64,000 nt of DNA from Afipia sp. (GTDB lineage: Bacteria; Pseudomonadota; Alphaproteobacteria; Rhizobiales; Xanthobacteraceae). The position numbers and the translations under genes were made by a program. Under the pieces are notes generated by a model, which did no database searches, had not been told where the DNA came from, and was given only the letters and a program-made list of their open reading frames with translations. Location: contig JANINQ010000003.1 in assembly GCA_024508675.1 (NCBI GenBank), positions 62,001 to 126,000 on the forward strand, given 5' to 3'. This document shows, in pieces, positions 34,025-47,110 of this stretch; the stretch's first letter is position 1; every line of letters starts with the position of its first letter.

Positions 34025-35299
34025 ATGAGCAAGGTCGGTACGAGCGATTCAAAGAACACTCTCTATTGCTCGTTCTGCGGGAAGAGCCAGCACGAAGTCC
34101 GCAAGCTGATTGCCGGACCGACCGTATTCATCTGCGATGAATGCGTCGAACTGTGCATGGACATCATCCGTGAGGAGAACAAGTCCTCGCTGGTGAAGTC
34201 GCGCGACGGCATTCCGACGCCGAAGGAAATCTGCAAGGTTCTGGACGACTACGTGATCGGTCAGCAGCACGCCAAGAAGGTGCTCTCGGTCGCGGTCCAC
34301 AACCACTACAAGCGCCTCAATCACCAGACCAAGCACAACGACGTTGAGCTGGCGAAGTCGAACATCCTGCTGATCGGTCCGACCGGTTCGGGCAAGACGC
34401 TGCTTGCGCAGACGCTCGCCCGCATCCTCGATGTGCCGTTCACCATGGCCGACGCGACCACGCTGACCGAAGCCGGTTATGTGGGTGAGGACGTCGAGAA
34501 CATCATCCTCAAGCTGCTGCAGGCCGCCGACTACAATGTCGAGCGGGCGCAGCGTGGTATCGTTTACATCGACGAAATCGACAAGATTTCGCGCAAGTCC
34601 GACAACCCGTCCATCACCCGCGACGTGTCGGGCGAGGGCGTGCAGCAGGCGCTGCTGAAGATCATGGAAGGCACCGTGGCTTCCGTGCCGCCGCAGGGTG
34701 GCCGCAAGCATCCGCAGCAGGAATTCCTGCAGGTGGACACGACCAACATCCTCTTCATCTGCGGCGGTGCGTTCTCGGGCCTTGAGAAGATCATCTCGGG
34801 ACGCGGCCGCACCACCTCGATCGGCTTCGCCGCGCAGGTTCTCGCGCCGGAAGACCGCCGCACCGGCGAAATCTTCCGCGAGGTCGAGCCGGAGGATCTG
34901 CTCAAGTACGGCCTGATCCCGGAATTCGTCGGCCGTCTGCCTGTCGTGGCGACGCTCGAGGATCTCGACGAGAATTCGCTGAAGAAGATCCTGGTCGAGC
35001 CGAAGAACGCGCTGGTGAAGCAGTACCAGCGGTTGTTCGAGATGGAAAATATCGAGCTGACCTTCGCCGACGAGGCACTTGGCGCGGTGGCCCGCAAGGC
35101 CATCGAGCGCAAGACCGGCGCGCGCGGGCTGCGATCGATCCTCGAAAGCATCCTGCTCGAGACCATGTTCGATCTTCCGGGCCTCGAAGGCGTCGAGGAA
35201 GTCGTCATCTCGCGCGAAGTGGTCGAGGCGACGGCGCGTCCGCTCTACATCTACGCCGACCGGGCTGACCGGGCGGCGGAGACCAGCGCCAGCGCCTGA
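34025..35299 (+). CDS. clpX: Clp protease ATPase subunit ClpX
   Basis: A 424-residue AAA+ unfoldase that feeds substrates to ClpP. The N-terminal zinc domain has C15, C18, C37 and C40. Walker A is GPTGSGKT at 118-125; Walker B (VYIDEIDK), the sensor region and the GLRSILE helix follow. Length and sequence are standard. It is separated from clpP by the CHAT cassette and followed by a strong terminator and then lon. Confidence 0.98.
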   Translation: MSKVGTSDSKNTLYCSFCGKSQHEVRKLIAGPTVFICDECVELCMDIIREENKSSLVKSRDGIPTPKEICKVLDDYVIGQQHAKKVLSVAVHNHYKRLNHQTKHNDVELAKSNILLIGPTGSGKTLLAQTLARILDVPFTMADATTLTEAGYVGEDVENIILKLLQAADYNVERAQRGIVYIDEIDKISRKSDNPSITRDVSGEGVQQALLKIMEGTVASVPPQGGRKHPQQEFLQVDTTNILFICGGAFSGLEKIISGRGRTTSIGFAAQVLAPEDRRTGEIFREVEPEDLLKYGLIPEFVGRLPVVATLEDLDENSLKKILVEPKNALVKQYQRLFEMENIELTFADEALGAVARKAIERKTGARGLRSILESILLETMFDLPGLEGVEEVVISREVVEATARPLYIYADRADRAAETSASA

Positions 35300-35337
35300 G
35301 TTCGTCTGCGGAACGCTCGCGATTTTTGAATTGGAAC

Positions 35338-35367
35338 CGGCTGCCGATGATCTCGGCAGCCGTTTTC
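35338..35367 (+). terminator. Rho-independent terminator of clpX
   Basis: A perfect 9-bp stem, CGGCTGCCG/CGGCAGCCG, with a 7-nt loop is followed by TTTTCTC. Confidence 0.88.
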
Positions 35368-35417
35368 TCGTCGGCTTCGATATTAGAATAATCCCGTATT
35401 CACAGGGGTTTTTCGCT

Positions 35418-35451
35418 CCCTTGACACCCCCCTGCGGCATAGCCACCTAAT
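35418..35451 (+). promoter_or_regulatory. Possible lon promoter
   Basis: CCCTTGACA at 35418-35426 gives a perfect TTGACA -35 and also resembles an RpoH -35 (CTTGA). The -10 is poor: CACCTAAT lies near the right place. lon is a heat-shock gene in many bacteria, so RpoH control is plausible. Apart from this and the clpX terminator, the 331-bp clpX-lon spacer shows nothing else I can name. Confidence 0.35.
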
Positions 35452-35630
35452 GGTGTGCTGCAAAAGGAAAGTCTTCCGAGTCGCAGCAATCGACCCGGGC
35501 AGGGAGAGGCCATCCACCACGGCCACTGGCTCAAAAGAGCTCTTCTTTATCCGGCACACAAGGCACCTTGTGGCAGTCGCGTCAGAATGGCGGATTGCGT
35601 GCAAGGGGGCGCAACAAAAGGATGATGGGC

Positions 35631-38057
<2,427 letters not shown>

Positions 38058-38079
38058 GCGAACGAACTGATGACAAGGA

Positions 38080-38110
38080 AACGGCGCCCTTCGGGGCGCC
38101 GTTTTCGTTT
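38080..38110 (+). terminator. Rho-independent terminator of lon
   Basis: The stem GGCGCCC, loop ttcg, GGGCGCC is followed by GTTTTCGTTT. Confidence 0.92.
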
Positions 38111-38196
38111 GTGACACGCTGCCGCGCCAAAGGTTCGGCTTAATCGTCCGAATGGCTTGCGCCGGAGGCCGCGGCAGGGCACATACAGGTCTGGAC

Positions 38197-38273
38197 GGGC
38201 GGCTAGCTCAGCTGGTTAGAGCATCTCGTTTACACCGAGAGGGTCGGGAGTTCGAATCTCTCGCCGCCTACCA
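38197..38273 (+). tRNA. tRNA-Val (anticodon UAC)
   Basis: A 77-nt tRNA. The acceptor arms GGGCGGC and GCCGCCT pair with one terminal G-U. The anticodon loop TTTACAC lies between TCTCG and CGAGA. The T-arm reads GGGAGTTCGAATCTC, and CCA is encoded. A 44-bp inverted fragment of this gene lies at 38667-38710. Confidence 0.97.
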
Positions 38274-38355
38274 CCGTCACGCCGCCGCCATGTTGGCTGC
38301 CTATTCATCGCGACCGCCGATCAGAGTCCCATCGCCCCAAGGCGTGGAGTGTCCG

Positions 38356-38664
38356 ATGAAGTATTTCCTGTGCCGCTTTATTCCTCCGGGACCGGATTTC
38401 CTCAAGACCATGACGCCCGAGCAGAAGCAGCTCATGAAAGCGCATGGCGAGTTCCTGCAGGCCATGCTGGAGCAGGGCGGCGTTGTCGCCCACGGCCCGG
38501 TGGCCGACCCCGCCGGCGGCTGGGGGATGTCGCTGTTTCAGATGGCCGATGACGAAAGCGCCGACGATGTCCGCGCCATCGTCGCAGAAGACCCGATGGT
38601 CAAGGCCAACATCGGCGCGCGTTATGACGTGCTGCCTATGCTTCAGTTAAGGATGCGGGCCTGA
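38356..38664 (+). CDS. YciI-family protein
   Basis: A 102-residue ferredoxin-like YCII-domain protein. It opens MKYFLCRFIPPGPDF, and GEFLQAMLEQGGVVAHGPVADP carries the family's conserved helix-turn-strand. YciI proteins are small cytosolic enzymes or binders, often compared with dienelactone or muconolactone-type folds; the function here is unknown. Longer frames read through the tRNA and are rejected. The gene lies between tRNA-Val and its inverted fragment. Confidence 0.82.
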   Translation: MKYFLCRFIPPGPDFLKTMTPEQKQLMKAHGEFLQAMLEQGGVVAHGPVADPAGGWGMSLFQMADDESADDVRAIVAEDPMVKANIGARYDVLPMLQLRMRA

Positions 38665-38666
38665 AT

Positions 38667-38710
38667 CTCGAACTCCTGACCCTCTCGGTGTAAACGAGAT
38701 GCTCCAACGA
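38667..38710 (-). pseudogene. Inverted tRNA-Val fragment
   Basis: On the reverse strand this 44-bp segment matches tRNA-Val(UAC) from the D-arm end through the anticodon arm (CTCGTTTACACCGAG) into the T-arm, at about 40 of 44 positions. The acceptor arms are absent, so it cannot be a working tRNA. It begins two bases after the YciI stop. It marks an old recombination or integration event. Confidence 0.88.
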
Positions 38711-38723
38711 GCGCGCTGTCCCA

Positions 38724-39305
38724 CTACCTTTTCATCAGCACAAACTGCGATTGCGTCAGCCGGCATGGCTTGCCGCTCGCGCAATCGGCGAGGGGCAGCA
38801 GCTTCGCGGCGCGGACGAGATGTTCCTTGGTGTCCTCGGAGCGGTGCGGCGTCAGCACGCTCATTGCTGTGCGCAGCGAGTCCGCGATCTCGTCGTTCGC
38901 TTTGGTGTCGGTCCTGTCGGTGAGGACGGCGACGTCGATGATGTCGTGATTGCGAGCGTCGATATCGACGAACACGAGGCCGATCGGCAGCGGTCCGAGC
39001 GCGACGTTGTCGAACTTACAGGTCCATGCGTTCTGGCACATCGAGAGCAGGCGGCGGCCCTGCGGCTTCCACAGACATTCCGGCTTTGCGTTGGCGCGCA
39101 CGAGGCATACCGCGATGTCCGGCGCGGCGTTGAGATTGATCTTCGAGTTGCCGAGCCGCGGCACGCCATCCCACGGGCTGCCGTTGGCCTTGGTGGCATC
39201 GGCAGTCACCGTGATGTCGAAGCGTTGCTCCTGCGCCTGTACCCCCGGTGAGAGAAGGAGCGCAAAAGCCAAGGCCGCGCCAATGCGATTCAAAATCCGG
39301 ATCAT
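38724..39305 (-). CDS. Secreted hypothetical protein
   Basis: A 193-residue protein with a clear signal peptide (cleavage after GVQA, residue 24), so periplasmic or secreted. Six cysteines (C67, C77, C90, C95, C176 and C181) are distributed as close pairs, which fits disulfides in an oxidising compartment. I recognise no domain. Its start overlaps the stop of the frameshifted monooxygenase gene (ATGA), so the two were cotranscribed. Confidence 0.7.
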   Translation of the reverse strand: MIRILNRIGAALAFALLLSPGVQAQEQRFDITVTADATKANGSPWDGVPRLGNSKINLNAAPDIAVCLVRANAKPECLWKPQGRRLLSMCQNAWTCKFDNVALGPLPIGLVFVDIDARNHDIIDVAVLTDRTDTKANDEIADSLRTAMSVLTPHRSEDTKEHLVRAAKLLPLADCASGKPCRLTQSQFVLMKR

Positions 39306-40587
39306 GCCTTTTCCTTCCAGATCGCCGGTTCGTCAGCGACGTCCGGTGTTTTAACTCCGCGTACGTCGATGTCCACACATCCGGCAAGCCGTTCAGGCGC
39401 CGCATGCGTGAAGAGGCCGGTCTTGAGACCGGCAAGCGTGCGAAGCATTTCCCGGCGCAGGTAGGGAATGAACTTCATCCGGTCGAACGTCAGGTCGCGC
39501 AGCGCTGCGAGGCCGCCGGAGTCGGACTGGAAAAACGGCGTCATCAGCGCGCTGGCCATCTGATAGAAGCGGACATGGCCGCGGCGGGTTTTTGCGTAGA
39601 GGCCGAGAGCCGATGGAAGATCAGGGCTTGTTGCGATGGCATCGCTCAGGGTGATGGCATCGAGCAGGCCATTGTTTGCGCCCTGTCCGAGCTGGGGCGA
39701 GGTGGCATGCGCCGCATCGCCGATCAGCGCGAGCGGTCCCTTGAAGGGACGCGGCGCGGTGTAGTGCACGTAGCTCGCAAGAGCGAGGTCGTCCGGCCCG
39801 TTGAGCGCCGAGATCGCGGATGTGAGTTCGGGCCACAACGCAATTGCTTCCGCGCGCCACGGTTCGAAGTTCGCTCGCCACACGGAATATTCAGCGGGCT
39901 TCAAACTCCAGAACAAGGCGGCGAGAGACGGACCTTCGTTCACAATGCGGCCGACCGGCAGGTAACCGATCATGCGCCTGGCCGAGACATAGCGCTGCGA
40001 GAGGCATCCGTCCGAGATTCCGAGGTCGGAAATGCTGGCCCACACTGCGCCGTAAGAGAACTCTCGCGCCGTGTTCGAACTGACAGTGGGGCGGAACAGC
40101 GAATTGGCACCCGACGCATCAATGACAAGATCGAATGTGCCGGGCAGGGTGTCCGTTGCCGTGGTCAGCTTGACCTTGCCGCCGGCTTGCGGCGCGACGC
40201 CGGTGACAGATTGTCCGGTCTCCAGCACAGCACCGCAGGTTTGAAATTGTCCCACAGCACGCCGTGAAGCAGCGCGCGATGCACCGCGACTGCGTGGAAG
40301 CGCTGATCGAGACCGGCATAGGCGAGATCGAAAATCGTCCGGTTCTTGTCGGTGATGCCATGAAGGCGATCGATGCGGTGACCGAGCGCTTCGATCTTCC
40401 TTCGCAGGCCGAGCCGTTCGAGCGCCGCGAGGCCGGTCGGCTGCAGCATCAGGCCGGAGCCCAGCGGCAGCGACATCGCAAAACGCTCGAACACCACGAC
40501 GCGGTGGCCCGCTTTGGCGAGAATAGCCGCAATGGCCAGACCCACGACACCGGCGCCCACAACCGAAATATCGAGCGGCCCGCGCAT
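39302..40587 (-). pseudogene. FAD-dependent monooxygenase, frameshifted
   Basis: A UbiH/salicylate-hydroxylase-type flavoprotein gene split over two frames. The N-terminal 115 residues (start at 40587) have the FAD loop ISVVGAGVVGLA and continue to VLWDNFK. The rest lies one frame away from about 40246, resuming TCGAVLETGQSV and including IDASGANS and the LIGDAAHATSPQLGQGANN FAD motif. One missing base near 40239-40247 would join them as one protein of about 428 residues. It is either a recent pseudogene or a sequencing error. The substrate is unknown. Confidence 0.85.
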
Positions 40588-40628
40588 TGTTCGTCAGCCG
40601 TTGGTTTCGCTGTCCACGGGGGCTGGCC

Positions 40629-41876
40629 TCATGCCTTTTCCTCCCAGAGCGCGGCGAGATGCACGATGGTTCGCACCGCGCTTTCCATGTCGCGCACGCT
40701 GACCCATTCAAGGCGCGAGTGGAAGGAATGTTCGCCGGCGAAGATGTTCGGGCAGGGCAGTCCCATGAAGGACAGGCGAGAGCCGTCGGTGCCGCCGCGG
40801 ATGCTGCTCAGCACCGGCTGCAGGCCCGCGCGATCGATGGCCTCGAGCGCGTATTCGACCACCTCGGGATGGCGATCGAGCACTTCCTTCATGTTGCGAT
40901 ACTGCTGCTTCACCTCGAACGTGTAGGTCGAGTGCGGAAAGTCCTTCATCACATCCCGCACGATGTCCTCAAGCAGGCTTTCCTTGTAGTGCAGGCCCTG
41001 CTCGGTGAAGTCGCGCACGATCAGTGACAGCGTCGCGCTGTCGAGACCGCCCTCAAGTCCGACGGGATGGAGAAAGCCCTCGCGCCCTTCGGTGGTTTCC
41101 GGTGCAAGGTCTTTCGGCAGCCGGTCCACGATGCGGCACGCGATCTTGAGCGCATGCTCCATCTTGCCCTTGGCAAACCCCGGATGGATGCTGACGCCCT
41201 GGATGGTGATGGTGACGCCATCCGCCGAGAATGTCTCGTCCTCAAGGTGGCCCGCGCTTTCGCCGTCGATGGTGTAGCCGAACGCCGCGCCGAGCTTTTT
41301 CAGGTCCACCTTGTCAGCGCCGCGGCCGATTTCCTCGTCCGGTGTGAACAGGATCTTGATCGCGCCGTGTTTGATCTGCGGATTGGCGAGCAGGATCTGC
41401 GCGGCATCCATGATCTCGGCGACACCCGCCTTGTTGTCCGCGCCGAGAAGCGTGGTGCCGTCGGTGGTGACGATGTCGCTGCCGATCTGTTCGGCCAGCG
41501 CCGGATTGTCGGCTGCGCGGATGACCTGTGTGGGATCGGCGGGCAGCACGATGTCGCCGCCGCGATAGTTCTTCACAATCTGCGGTTTGACGTTCTTGCC
41601 GGTGCAGTCCGGCGAGGTGTCCATGTGCGAGCAGAAGCAGATTACCGGCACGGTCTTGCCGGTGTTCGCCGGGATGGTGGCGTAGACATAGCCGTGCTCG
41701 TCCATATGCGCGTCTTTGAGCCCGAAATCCTGCAACTCCTGCGCCAGCAGGCGGCCGAGGTCCTTCTGCTTTTCGGTGGAGGGACAGGTGGGGGATGACG
41801 CGTCGGACTGGGTGTCGATCCGCACGTAACGCAGGAAGCGGTCGAGGACGGTGTGGGTGAATTGAAGGGGCTGCAT
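40629..41876 (-). CDS. pepT: Peptidase T (tripeptide aminopeptidase)
   Basis: A 415-residue zinc M20 peptidase that removes N-terminal residues from tripeptides in the cytoplasm. Metal and active-site motifs are intact: CFCSHMDTSPD (H85, D87), TLLGADNKAGVAEIM, FTPDEEIGRG (the general-base glutamate region), and the late GEHSFHSRLEWV histidine. The length is standard for PepT. It lies 41 bp upstream of the frameshifted monooxygenase in the same direction. A palindromic repeat lies upstream of its start. Confidence 0.95.
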   Translation of the reverse strand: MQPLQFTHTVLDRFLRYVRIDTQSDASSPTCPSTEKQKDLGRLLAQELQDFGLKDAHMDEHGYVYATIPANTGKTVPVICFCSHMDTSPDCTGKNVKPQIVKNYRGGDIVLPADPTQVIRAADNPALAEQIGSDIVTTDGTTLLGADNKAGVAEIMDAAQILLANPQIKHGAIKILFTPDEEIGRGADKVDLKKLGAAFGYTIDGESAGHLEDETFSADGVTITIQGVSIHPGFAKGKMEHALKIACRIVDRLPKDLAPETTEGREGFLHPVGLEGGLDSATLSLIVRDFTEQGLHYKESLLEDIVRDVMKDFPHSTYTFEVKQQYRNMKEVLDRHPEVVEYALEAIDRAGLQPVLSSIRGGTDGSRLSFMGLPCPNIFAGEHSFHSRLEWVSVRDMESAVRTIVHLAALWEEKA

Positions 41877-41931
41877 GACTTATCCGGCTACTTCGCTACT
41901 TGGTGCGGTTGGTAGTGTACGGGCACTCGTT

Positions 41932-42045
41932 CGTCATTGCGAGGAGCGCTTGCGACGAAGCAATCCATGGTTTGCGCAAAGGTGGATTGCTTCGCGGAGT
42001 TTATCATCGGGCCGGCGAAGCCGGGCCCGTTGGCTCGCAATGACG
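41932..42045. repeat. Palindromic dispersed repeat, copy 3 of 3, with an internal insertion
   Basis: 114 bp starting CGTCATTGCGAGGAGCG and ending GCTCGCAATGACG. The right arm is about 30 bp longer than in the other copies: a GGGCCGGCGAAGCCGGGCCC hairpin (42010-42029) is inserted between the TGGATTGCTTCG block and the terminal arm. Confidence 0.9.
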
Positions 42046-42050
42046 ATGGG

Positions 42051-42087
42051 CCAAAACAAAACGCCACCCCGCGGAGCGGGATGGCGT
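42051..42087 (-). terminator. Rho-independent terminator of the HU gene
   Basis: On the reverse strand the stem CGCCATCCCGC/GCGGGGTGGCG with loop tcc is followed by TTTTGTTTTGG, about 30 bp after the HU stop. Confidence 0.9.
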
Positions 42088-42115
42088 TTGGGTCTTCAAG
42101 TCGGGAATGCCGGTA

Positions 42116-42415
42116 TCAGACGGCTTCCTTCAATTCCTTGGCAGCGCGGAAGGCGACCTTCTTGCTCGCCTTGATCTGGATCGCTTCGCCGGTGGCGGGG
42201 TTGCGGCCCATGCGGGCGGCGCGCTTGCGCACCTGAAGGATGCCGAGGCCGACGATACGGATACGCTCGCCCTTCTTGAGGTGCTTGGTGATCTTGGTAA
42301 CGAGGTCGGTCAGAATCGCTTCCGCGGTCTTCTTCGACAACTCGTGTTCTTCGGCCAGAGCCGCGGCAAGGTGCTTGAGGGTGATGGTCGCTGGGGTCGC
42401 TGCTTTCTTAGCCAT
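42116..42415 (-). CDS. hup: HU-family histone-like DNA-binding protein
   Basis: A 99-residue HU protein with an Ala/Lys-rich start and the DNA-binding arm GLGILQVRKRAARMGRNPATGEAIQI, complete with the proline that intercalates into DNA. It compacts and bends DNA in the nucleoid. The start is MAKKAATPAT. In related genomes an HU gene usually follows lon on the same strand; here it is 4 kb away and inverted. A strong terminator follows. Confidence 0.95.
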   Translation of the reverse strand: MAKKAATPATITLKHLAAALAEEHELSKKTAEAILTDLVTKITKHLKKGERIRIVGLGILQVRKRAARMGRNPATGEAIQIKASKKVAFRAAKELKEAV

Positions 42416-42674
42416 TTTTGGCCTCCTCATAGGTCGCAGTGTGTAGAACTTCCGATAAATCAGGGCTTATTTGATTCGGAGCCGATCTGCCTACGAGTTT
42501 TGCCCGTAAATAGCGCCTTTTTTGAATCGACAGGACGAAAATAGCTATTTTTAAAGGGGGATTCGTGATCCTGCCGCGTGCAACGCGGAAGAAGGGTGCG
42601 GGCAAAGCCGGGTTGTCCCTCACATCAAGGAAGTGAGGGTGATTGTCGCAAGTAATTGTTTCTAAGGGGAAATC

Positions 42675-42751
<77 letters not shown>

Positions 42752-42945
42752 AAGATCATGAGTGATCCGCAGGTGGTGGGACTTAAAGGGGGGGACTTAC
42801 CAAGTCAAGGTGTGGCGTCGTCTCTTTCTGTTTGTTCGCCATTTCGGAAATCCTTCGGCTTCATGTAGGAACGCTGCATAAGGCGGATGGCCGGGATCAG
42901 CGGCGATATCGGTGTCAAATCCGCACCCACCCAAGGAGCGCCTCC

Positions 42946-44037
42946 ATGTCCGCCAATAAAACCGGAACCAACCGTAAATACCGACTGGCCGTAATTCCTG
43001 GCGATGGAATCGGCAAGGAGGTCGTGCCGGAAGGCGTGCGGGTGCTGGAGGCGGCGGCGAAGAAGTTCAATTTCGAACTGGAATTGGACGATTTCGATTT
43101 CGCATCCTGCGACTACTACCAGAAGCACGGCAAGATGATGCCGGATGACTGGAAGGCGCAGATCGGCAGCCATGATGCGATCTTCTTCGGCGCGGTGGGC
43201 ATGCCCTCGATCCTGCCGGACCACATTTCCCTGTGGGGATCGCTGATCCAGTTTCGCCGGGAATTCGATCAGTATGTGAACCTGCGGCCTGTTCGCCTGA
43301 TGCCCGGCGTGACCTCACCGCTGGCAGGCCGCAAGCCCGGCGACATCGATTTCTTCGTGGTGCGCGAGAACACCGAGGGCGAGTATTCGTCGATCGGCGG
43401 GCGGATGTTCCCTGGGACCGACCGCGAGGTGGTGATTCAGGAAAGCGTCATGTCGCGTACCGGCGTCGACCGCATCCTGAAGTTCGCCTTCGAGCTTGCG
43501 CAAAGCCGCCCCAAGAAGCACCTGACCTCCGCCACGAAATCCAACGGCATCTCGATCACCATGCCGTACTGGGACGAGCGCGTGGAGGAGATGGCGAAGG
43601 CCTATCCGGGCGTGAAGTGGGACAAGTATCATATTGATATTCTGGCCGCGAACTTCGTCCTGCATCCGGACTGGTTCGATGTGGTGGTCGGCTCCAACCT
43701 GTTCGGGGACATCCTGTCGGACCTCGGCCCGGCCTGCACCGGCACCATCGGCATCGCCCCCTCGGGTAGTCTCAATCCGGAACGCAAGTTTCCCTCGCTG
43801 TTCGAGCCGGTTCATGGCTCCGCGCCGGATATTGCCGGGAAGGGGATCGCCAATCCGGTGGGCCAGATCTGGTCGGCGGCGATGATGCTGGATCATCTCG
43901 GCGAGCCCGAAGCGGGCAAGGCCATTGTGACGGCCATTGAGACCGTGCTGGCTGATGAAAAGCTGCGCACCCGGGACCTCGGCGGCAAGGCCGATACGGT
44001 CGCGTGCGGCAAGGAAATCGCGCGTCTGCTGTCCTGA
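42946..44037 (+). CDS. Tartrate/D-malate dehydrogenase family (IPMDH-like)
   Basis: A 363-residue metal- and NAD-dependent beta-hydroxyacid decarboxylating dehydrogenase. It opens YRLAVIPGDGIGKEVVPEG. The substrate loop has NLRPVRLMPGV, the ENTEGEYSSIGGR motif marks the isopropylmalate/isocitrate superfamily, and SLFEPVHGSAPDIAGKGIANP is the C-terminal block. The FFGAVG and WGSLIQFRREFDQY segments fit tartrate or D-malate dehydrogenases rather than LeuB. The start is MSANKTG with an AAGGAG ribosome-binding site. It lies upstream of nuo but is probably separately transcribed. Confidence 0.85.
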   Translation: MSANKTGTNRKYRLAVIPGDGIGKEVVPEGVRVLEAAAKKFNFELELDDFDFASCDYYQKHGKMMPDDWKAQIGSHDAIFFGAVGMPSILPDHISLWGSLIQFRREFDQYVNLRPVRLMPGVTSPLAGRKPGDIDFFVVRENTEGEYSSIGGRMFPGTDREVVIQESVMSRTGVDRILKFAFELAQSRPKKHLTSATKSNGISITMPYWDERVEEMAKAYPGVKWDKYHIDILAANFVLHPDWFDVVVGSNLFGDILSDLGPACTGTIGIAPSGSLNPERKFPSLFEPVHGSAPDIAGKGIANPVGQIWSAAMMLDHLGEPEAGKAIVTAIETVLADEKLRTRDLGGKADTVACGKEIARLLS

Positions 44038-44180
44038 CAGCAGGTTACGTGCCGGGCGCGGCCACAGGCCCAACCGGCTGGAACGCGGACCGATCCGTTC
44101 CTTTGCGCGCGGGCAATGTGTTTGCGCGGGCCTGCCCCTGAAGGGCGCTCCCGCGCTGTTCGCATGGCGCTATGCTGAAT

Positions 44181-44210
44181 TTGACGAAATCCCGAGCAAT
44201 AAAAATAGCT
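44181..44210 (+). promoter_or_regulatory. Possible nuo operon promoter
   Basis: TTGACG at 44181-44186 is followed after 18 bp by ATAGCT, a weak -10, within a locally AT-rich stretch. It leaves a leader of about 90 nt before nuoA. No other candidate stands out in the 267-bp spacer. Confidence 0.35.
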
Positions 44211-44304
44211 TGTCTTGCCCTGCGTGTTGCGCTGCGCTATCCCTTCGAACCATTCCAATGTTCCGCGAATCCCCGGAACAAAGCCGACAGCATAAGGGTC
44301 GCCG

Positions 44305-45257
<953 letters not shown>

Positions 45258-45263
45258 GCACAC

Positions 45264-45902
45264 ATGGACGACGCGAAACTCAACGCCCTTGGTGAGACGA
45301 TCGTGGCCGCGCTGCCCGGCGCGGCGCTCGGACACTCGGTGACGTTCAACCAGCTTGCGATCTCGGTCGATCTGTCGAAGATCGTCGACATCGTGCGCGT
45401 GCTGAAGACCGATCCGCGCTTCCGCTTCGTGAATGTCACAGACGTGACGGCTGTGGATTATCCCGGCCGCGAGAACCGTTTCGACGTCGTCTATCATTTC
45501 ATGTCACCGGTGCTGAACACGCGCCTTCGTCTCTCCGGCGAAGCCAATGAGACGACGCAGGTGCCGTCGATCATCGGCGTGTTTCCGGGCGCGGACTGGT
45601 TCGAGCGCGAGACCTACGATCTCTATGGCGTGATCTTCGTCGGCCATCCCGACATGCGCCGTCTGCTCACCGACTACGGTTTCGACGGCCATCCGCTGCG
45701 CAAGGATTTCCCGCTGACCGGCTTCGTCGAGGTCCGCTACGACGACGCCGAGAAGCGCGTTGTGTATGAGCCGGTCCGGCTCAATCAGGAATTCCGCAAG
45801 TTCGATTTCCTCTCGCCATGGGAAGGCGCGGACTACGCGCTGCCGGGCGATGAGAAGGCCGCTGCGCCCGCGTCGGCGCCAGCACCAAAGGCAGGTGGCT
45901 GA
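45264..45902 (+). CDS. nuoC: NADH-quinone oxidoreductase subunit C
   Basis: A 212-residue 30-kDa-type subunit of the peripheral arm. The signature [27 protein letters not shown] begins near residue 114. The last 20 residues are Ala/Pro-rich and lie outside the domain. It starts 6 bp after nuoB, and its stop overlaps the nuoD start. NuoC and NuoD are separate genes here, not fused as in E. coli. Confidence 0.96.
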   Translation: MDDAKLNALGETIVAALPGAALGHSVTFNQLAISVDLSKIVDIVRVLKTDPRFRFVNVTDVTAVDYPGRENRFDVVYHFMSPVLNTRLRLSGEANETTQVPSIIGVFPGADWFERETYDLYGVIFVGHPDMRRLLTDYGFDGHPLRKDFPLTGFVEVRYDDAEKRVVYEPVRLNQEFRKFDFLSPWEGADYALPGDEKAAAPASAPAPKAGG

Positions 45903-47110
45903 TGAGCGAGGTTCTCAACGCCGAACAGACCGGCATGCGCAACTTCACCATCAACTTTGGACCGCAGCATCCGGCGGCGCACGGCGTGCTGCGCCTCGTG
46001 CTGGAGCTTGACGGCGAAGTGGTGGAGCGCGTGGACCCTCATATTGGTCTGCTTCATCGCGGCACCGAAAAGCTGATCGAGCAGAAGACCTATCTGCAGG
46101 CGATCCCTTATTTCGACCGGCTCGATTACGTCGCGCCGATGAATCAGGAACATGCGTTCTGCCTAGCTGCGGAAAAGCTGCTCGGCATTCAGGTGCCGCG
46201 CCGCGGCCAGCTGATCCGCGTGCTCTATTGCGAGATCGGTCGCATCCTCTCGCATCTTCTCAATGTCACCACACAGGCGATGGACGTCGGTGCGCTGACG
46301 CCGCCGCTCTGGGGCTTTGAAGAGCGCGAAAAGCTGATGGTGTTCTACGAGCGCGCTTCCGGCTCGCGCATGCACGCGGCGTTCTTCCGTGTCGGCGGCG
46401 TGCATCAAGACCTGCCGCCCGCGCTGATCAACGACATCGAAGCCTGGTGCGATCCGTTCCTGAAAGTGGTGGACGATCTCGAAACGCTTCTCACCGACAA
46501 CCGCATCTTCAAGCAGCGCAACGTCGACATCGGCGTGGTGACGCTGGAGCAGGCGTGGGAGTGGGGCTTCTCCGGCGTGATGGTGCGCGGCTCGGGTGCT
46601 GCGTGGGATCTGCGCAAGTCGCAGCCTTACGAATGCTATGCCGAGATGGATTTCGACATTCCCATCGGCAAGAACGGCGACTGCTACGACCGTTACTGCA
46701 TCCGCATGGAAGAGATGCGCCAGTCGGTACGCATCATGAAGCAGTGTATCGAGAAGCTTCGCGCGCCTGAGGGGCAGGGCGCGGTTGTCGTCGATGACAA
46801 CAAGATCGCGCCGCCCCGCCGCGGCGAGATGAAGCGCTCGATGGAAGCGCTGATCCATCACTTCAAGCTCTACACCGAAGGTGTTCACGTTCCGGCCGGT
46901 GAAGTTTACGCCGCCGTTGAAGCGCCCAAGGGCGAGTTCGGCGTGTTCCTCGTCGCCGATGGCACCAACAAGCCCTACAAGTGCAAGATCCGCGCGCCGG
47001 GCTTTGCTCACCTTCAGGCGATGGACTTTATTTGCAGGGGACATCTCTTGGCCGACGTCTCGGCCATTCTCGGTTCGCTCGACATCGTGTTCGGTGAGGT
47101 GGACCGCTGA
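45902..47110 (+). CDS. nuoD: NADH-quinone oxidoreductase subunit D
   Basis: A 402-residue 49-kDa-type subunit that forms the quinone cavity with NuoB. It has [20 protein letters not shown] at the N-terminus, [14 protein letters not shown], and the C-terminal DIVFGEVDR. The sequence is close to mitochondrial NDUFS2. Its stop overlaps the start of an FkbM methyltransferase gene (TGATGG context), so that extra gene is translationally coupled to it. Confidence 0.97.
   Translation: MSEVLNAEQTGMRNFTINFGPQHPAAHGVLRLVLELDGEVVERVDPHIGLLHRGTEKLIEQKTYLQAIPYFDRLDYVAPMNQEHAFCLAAEKLLGIQVPRRGQLIRVLYCEIGRILSHLLNVTTQAMDVGALTPPLWGFEEREKLMVFYERASGSRMHAAFFRVGGVHQDLPPALINDIEAWCDPFLKVVDDLETLLTDNRIFKQRNVDIGVVTLEQAWEWGFSGVMVRGSGAAWDLRKSQPYECYAEMDFDIPIGKNGDCYDRYCIRMEEMRQSVRIMKQCIEKLRAPEGQGAVVVDDNKIAPPRRGEMKRSMEALIHHFKLYTEGVHVPAGEVYAAVEAPKGEFGVFLVADGTNKPYKCKIRAPGFAHLQAMDFICRGHLLADVSAILGSLDIVFGEVDR

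Noticed and set aside
38152-38355. N-terminal extension of the YciI protein through tRNA-Val
   Set aside because: The extension translates tRNA sequence; the family N-terminus begins at MKYFLCRF.
38197-38710. Intact genomic island bounded by tRNA-Val and its fragment
   Set aside because: The fragment is inverted rather than a direct repeat and no integrase is present, so a simple att-bounded island is not supported.
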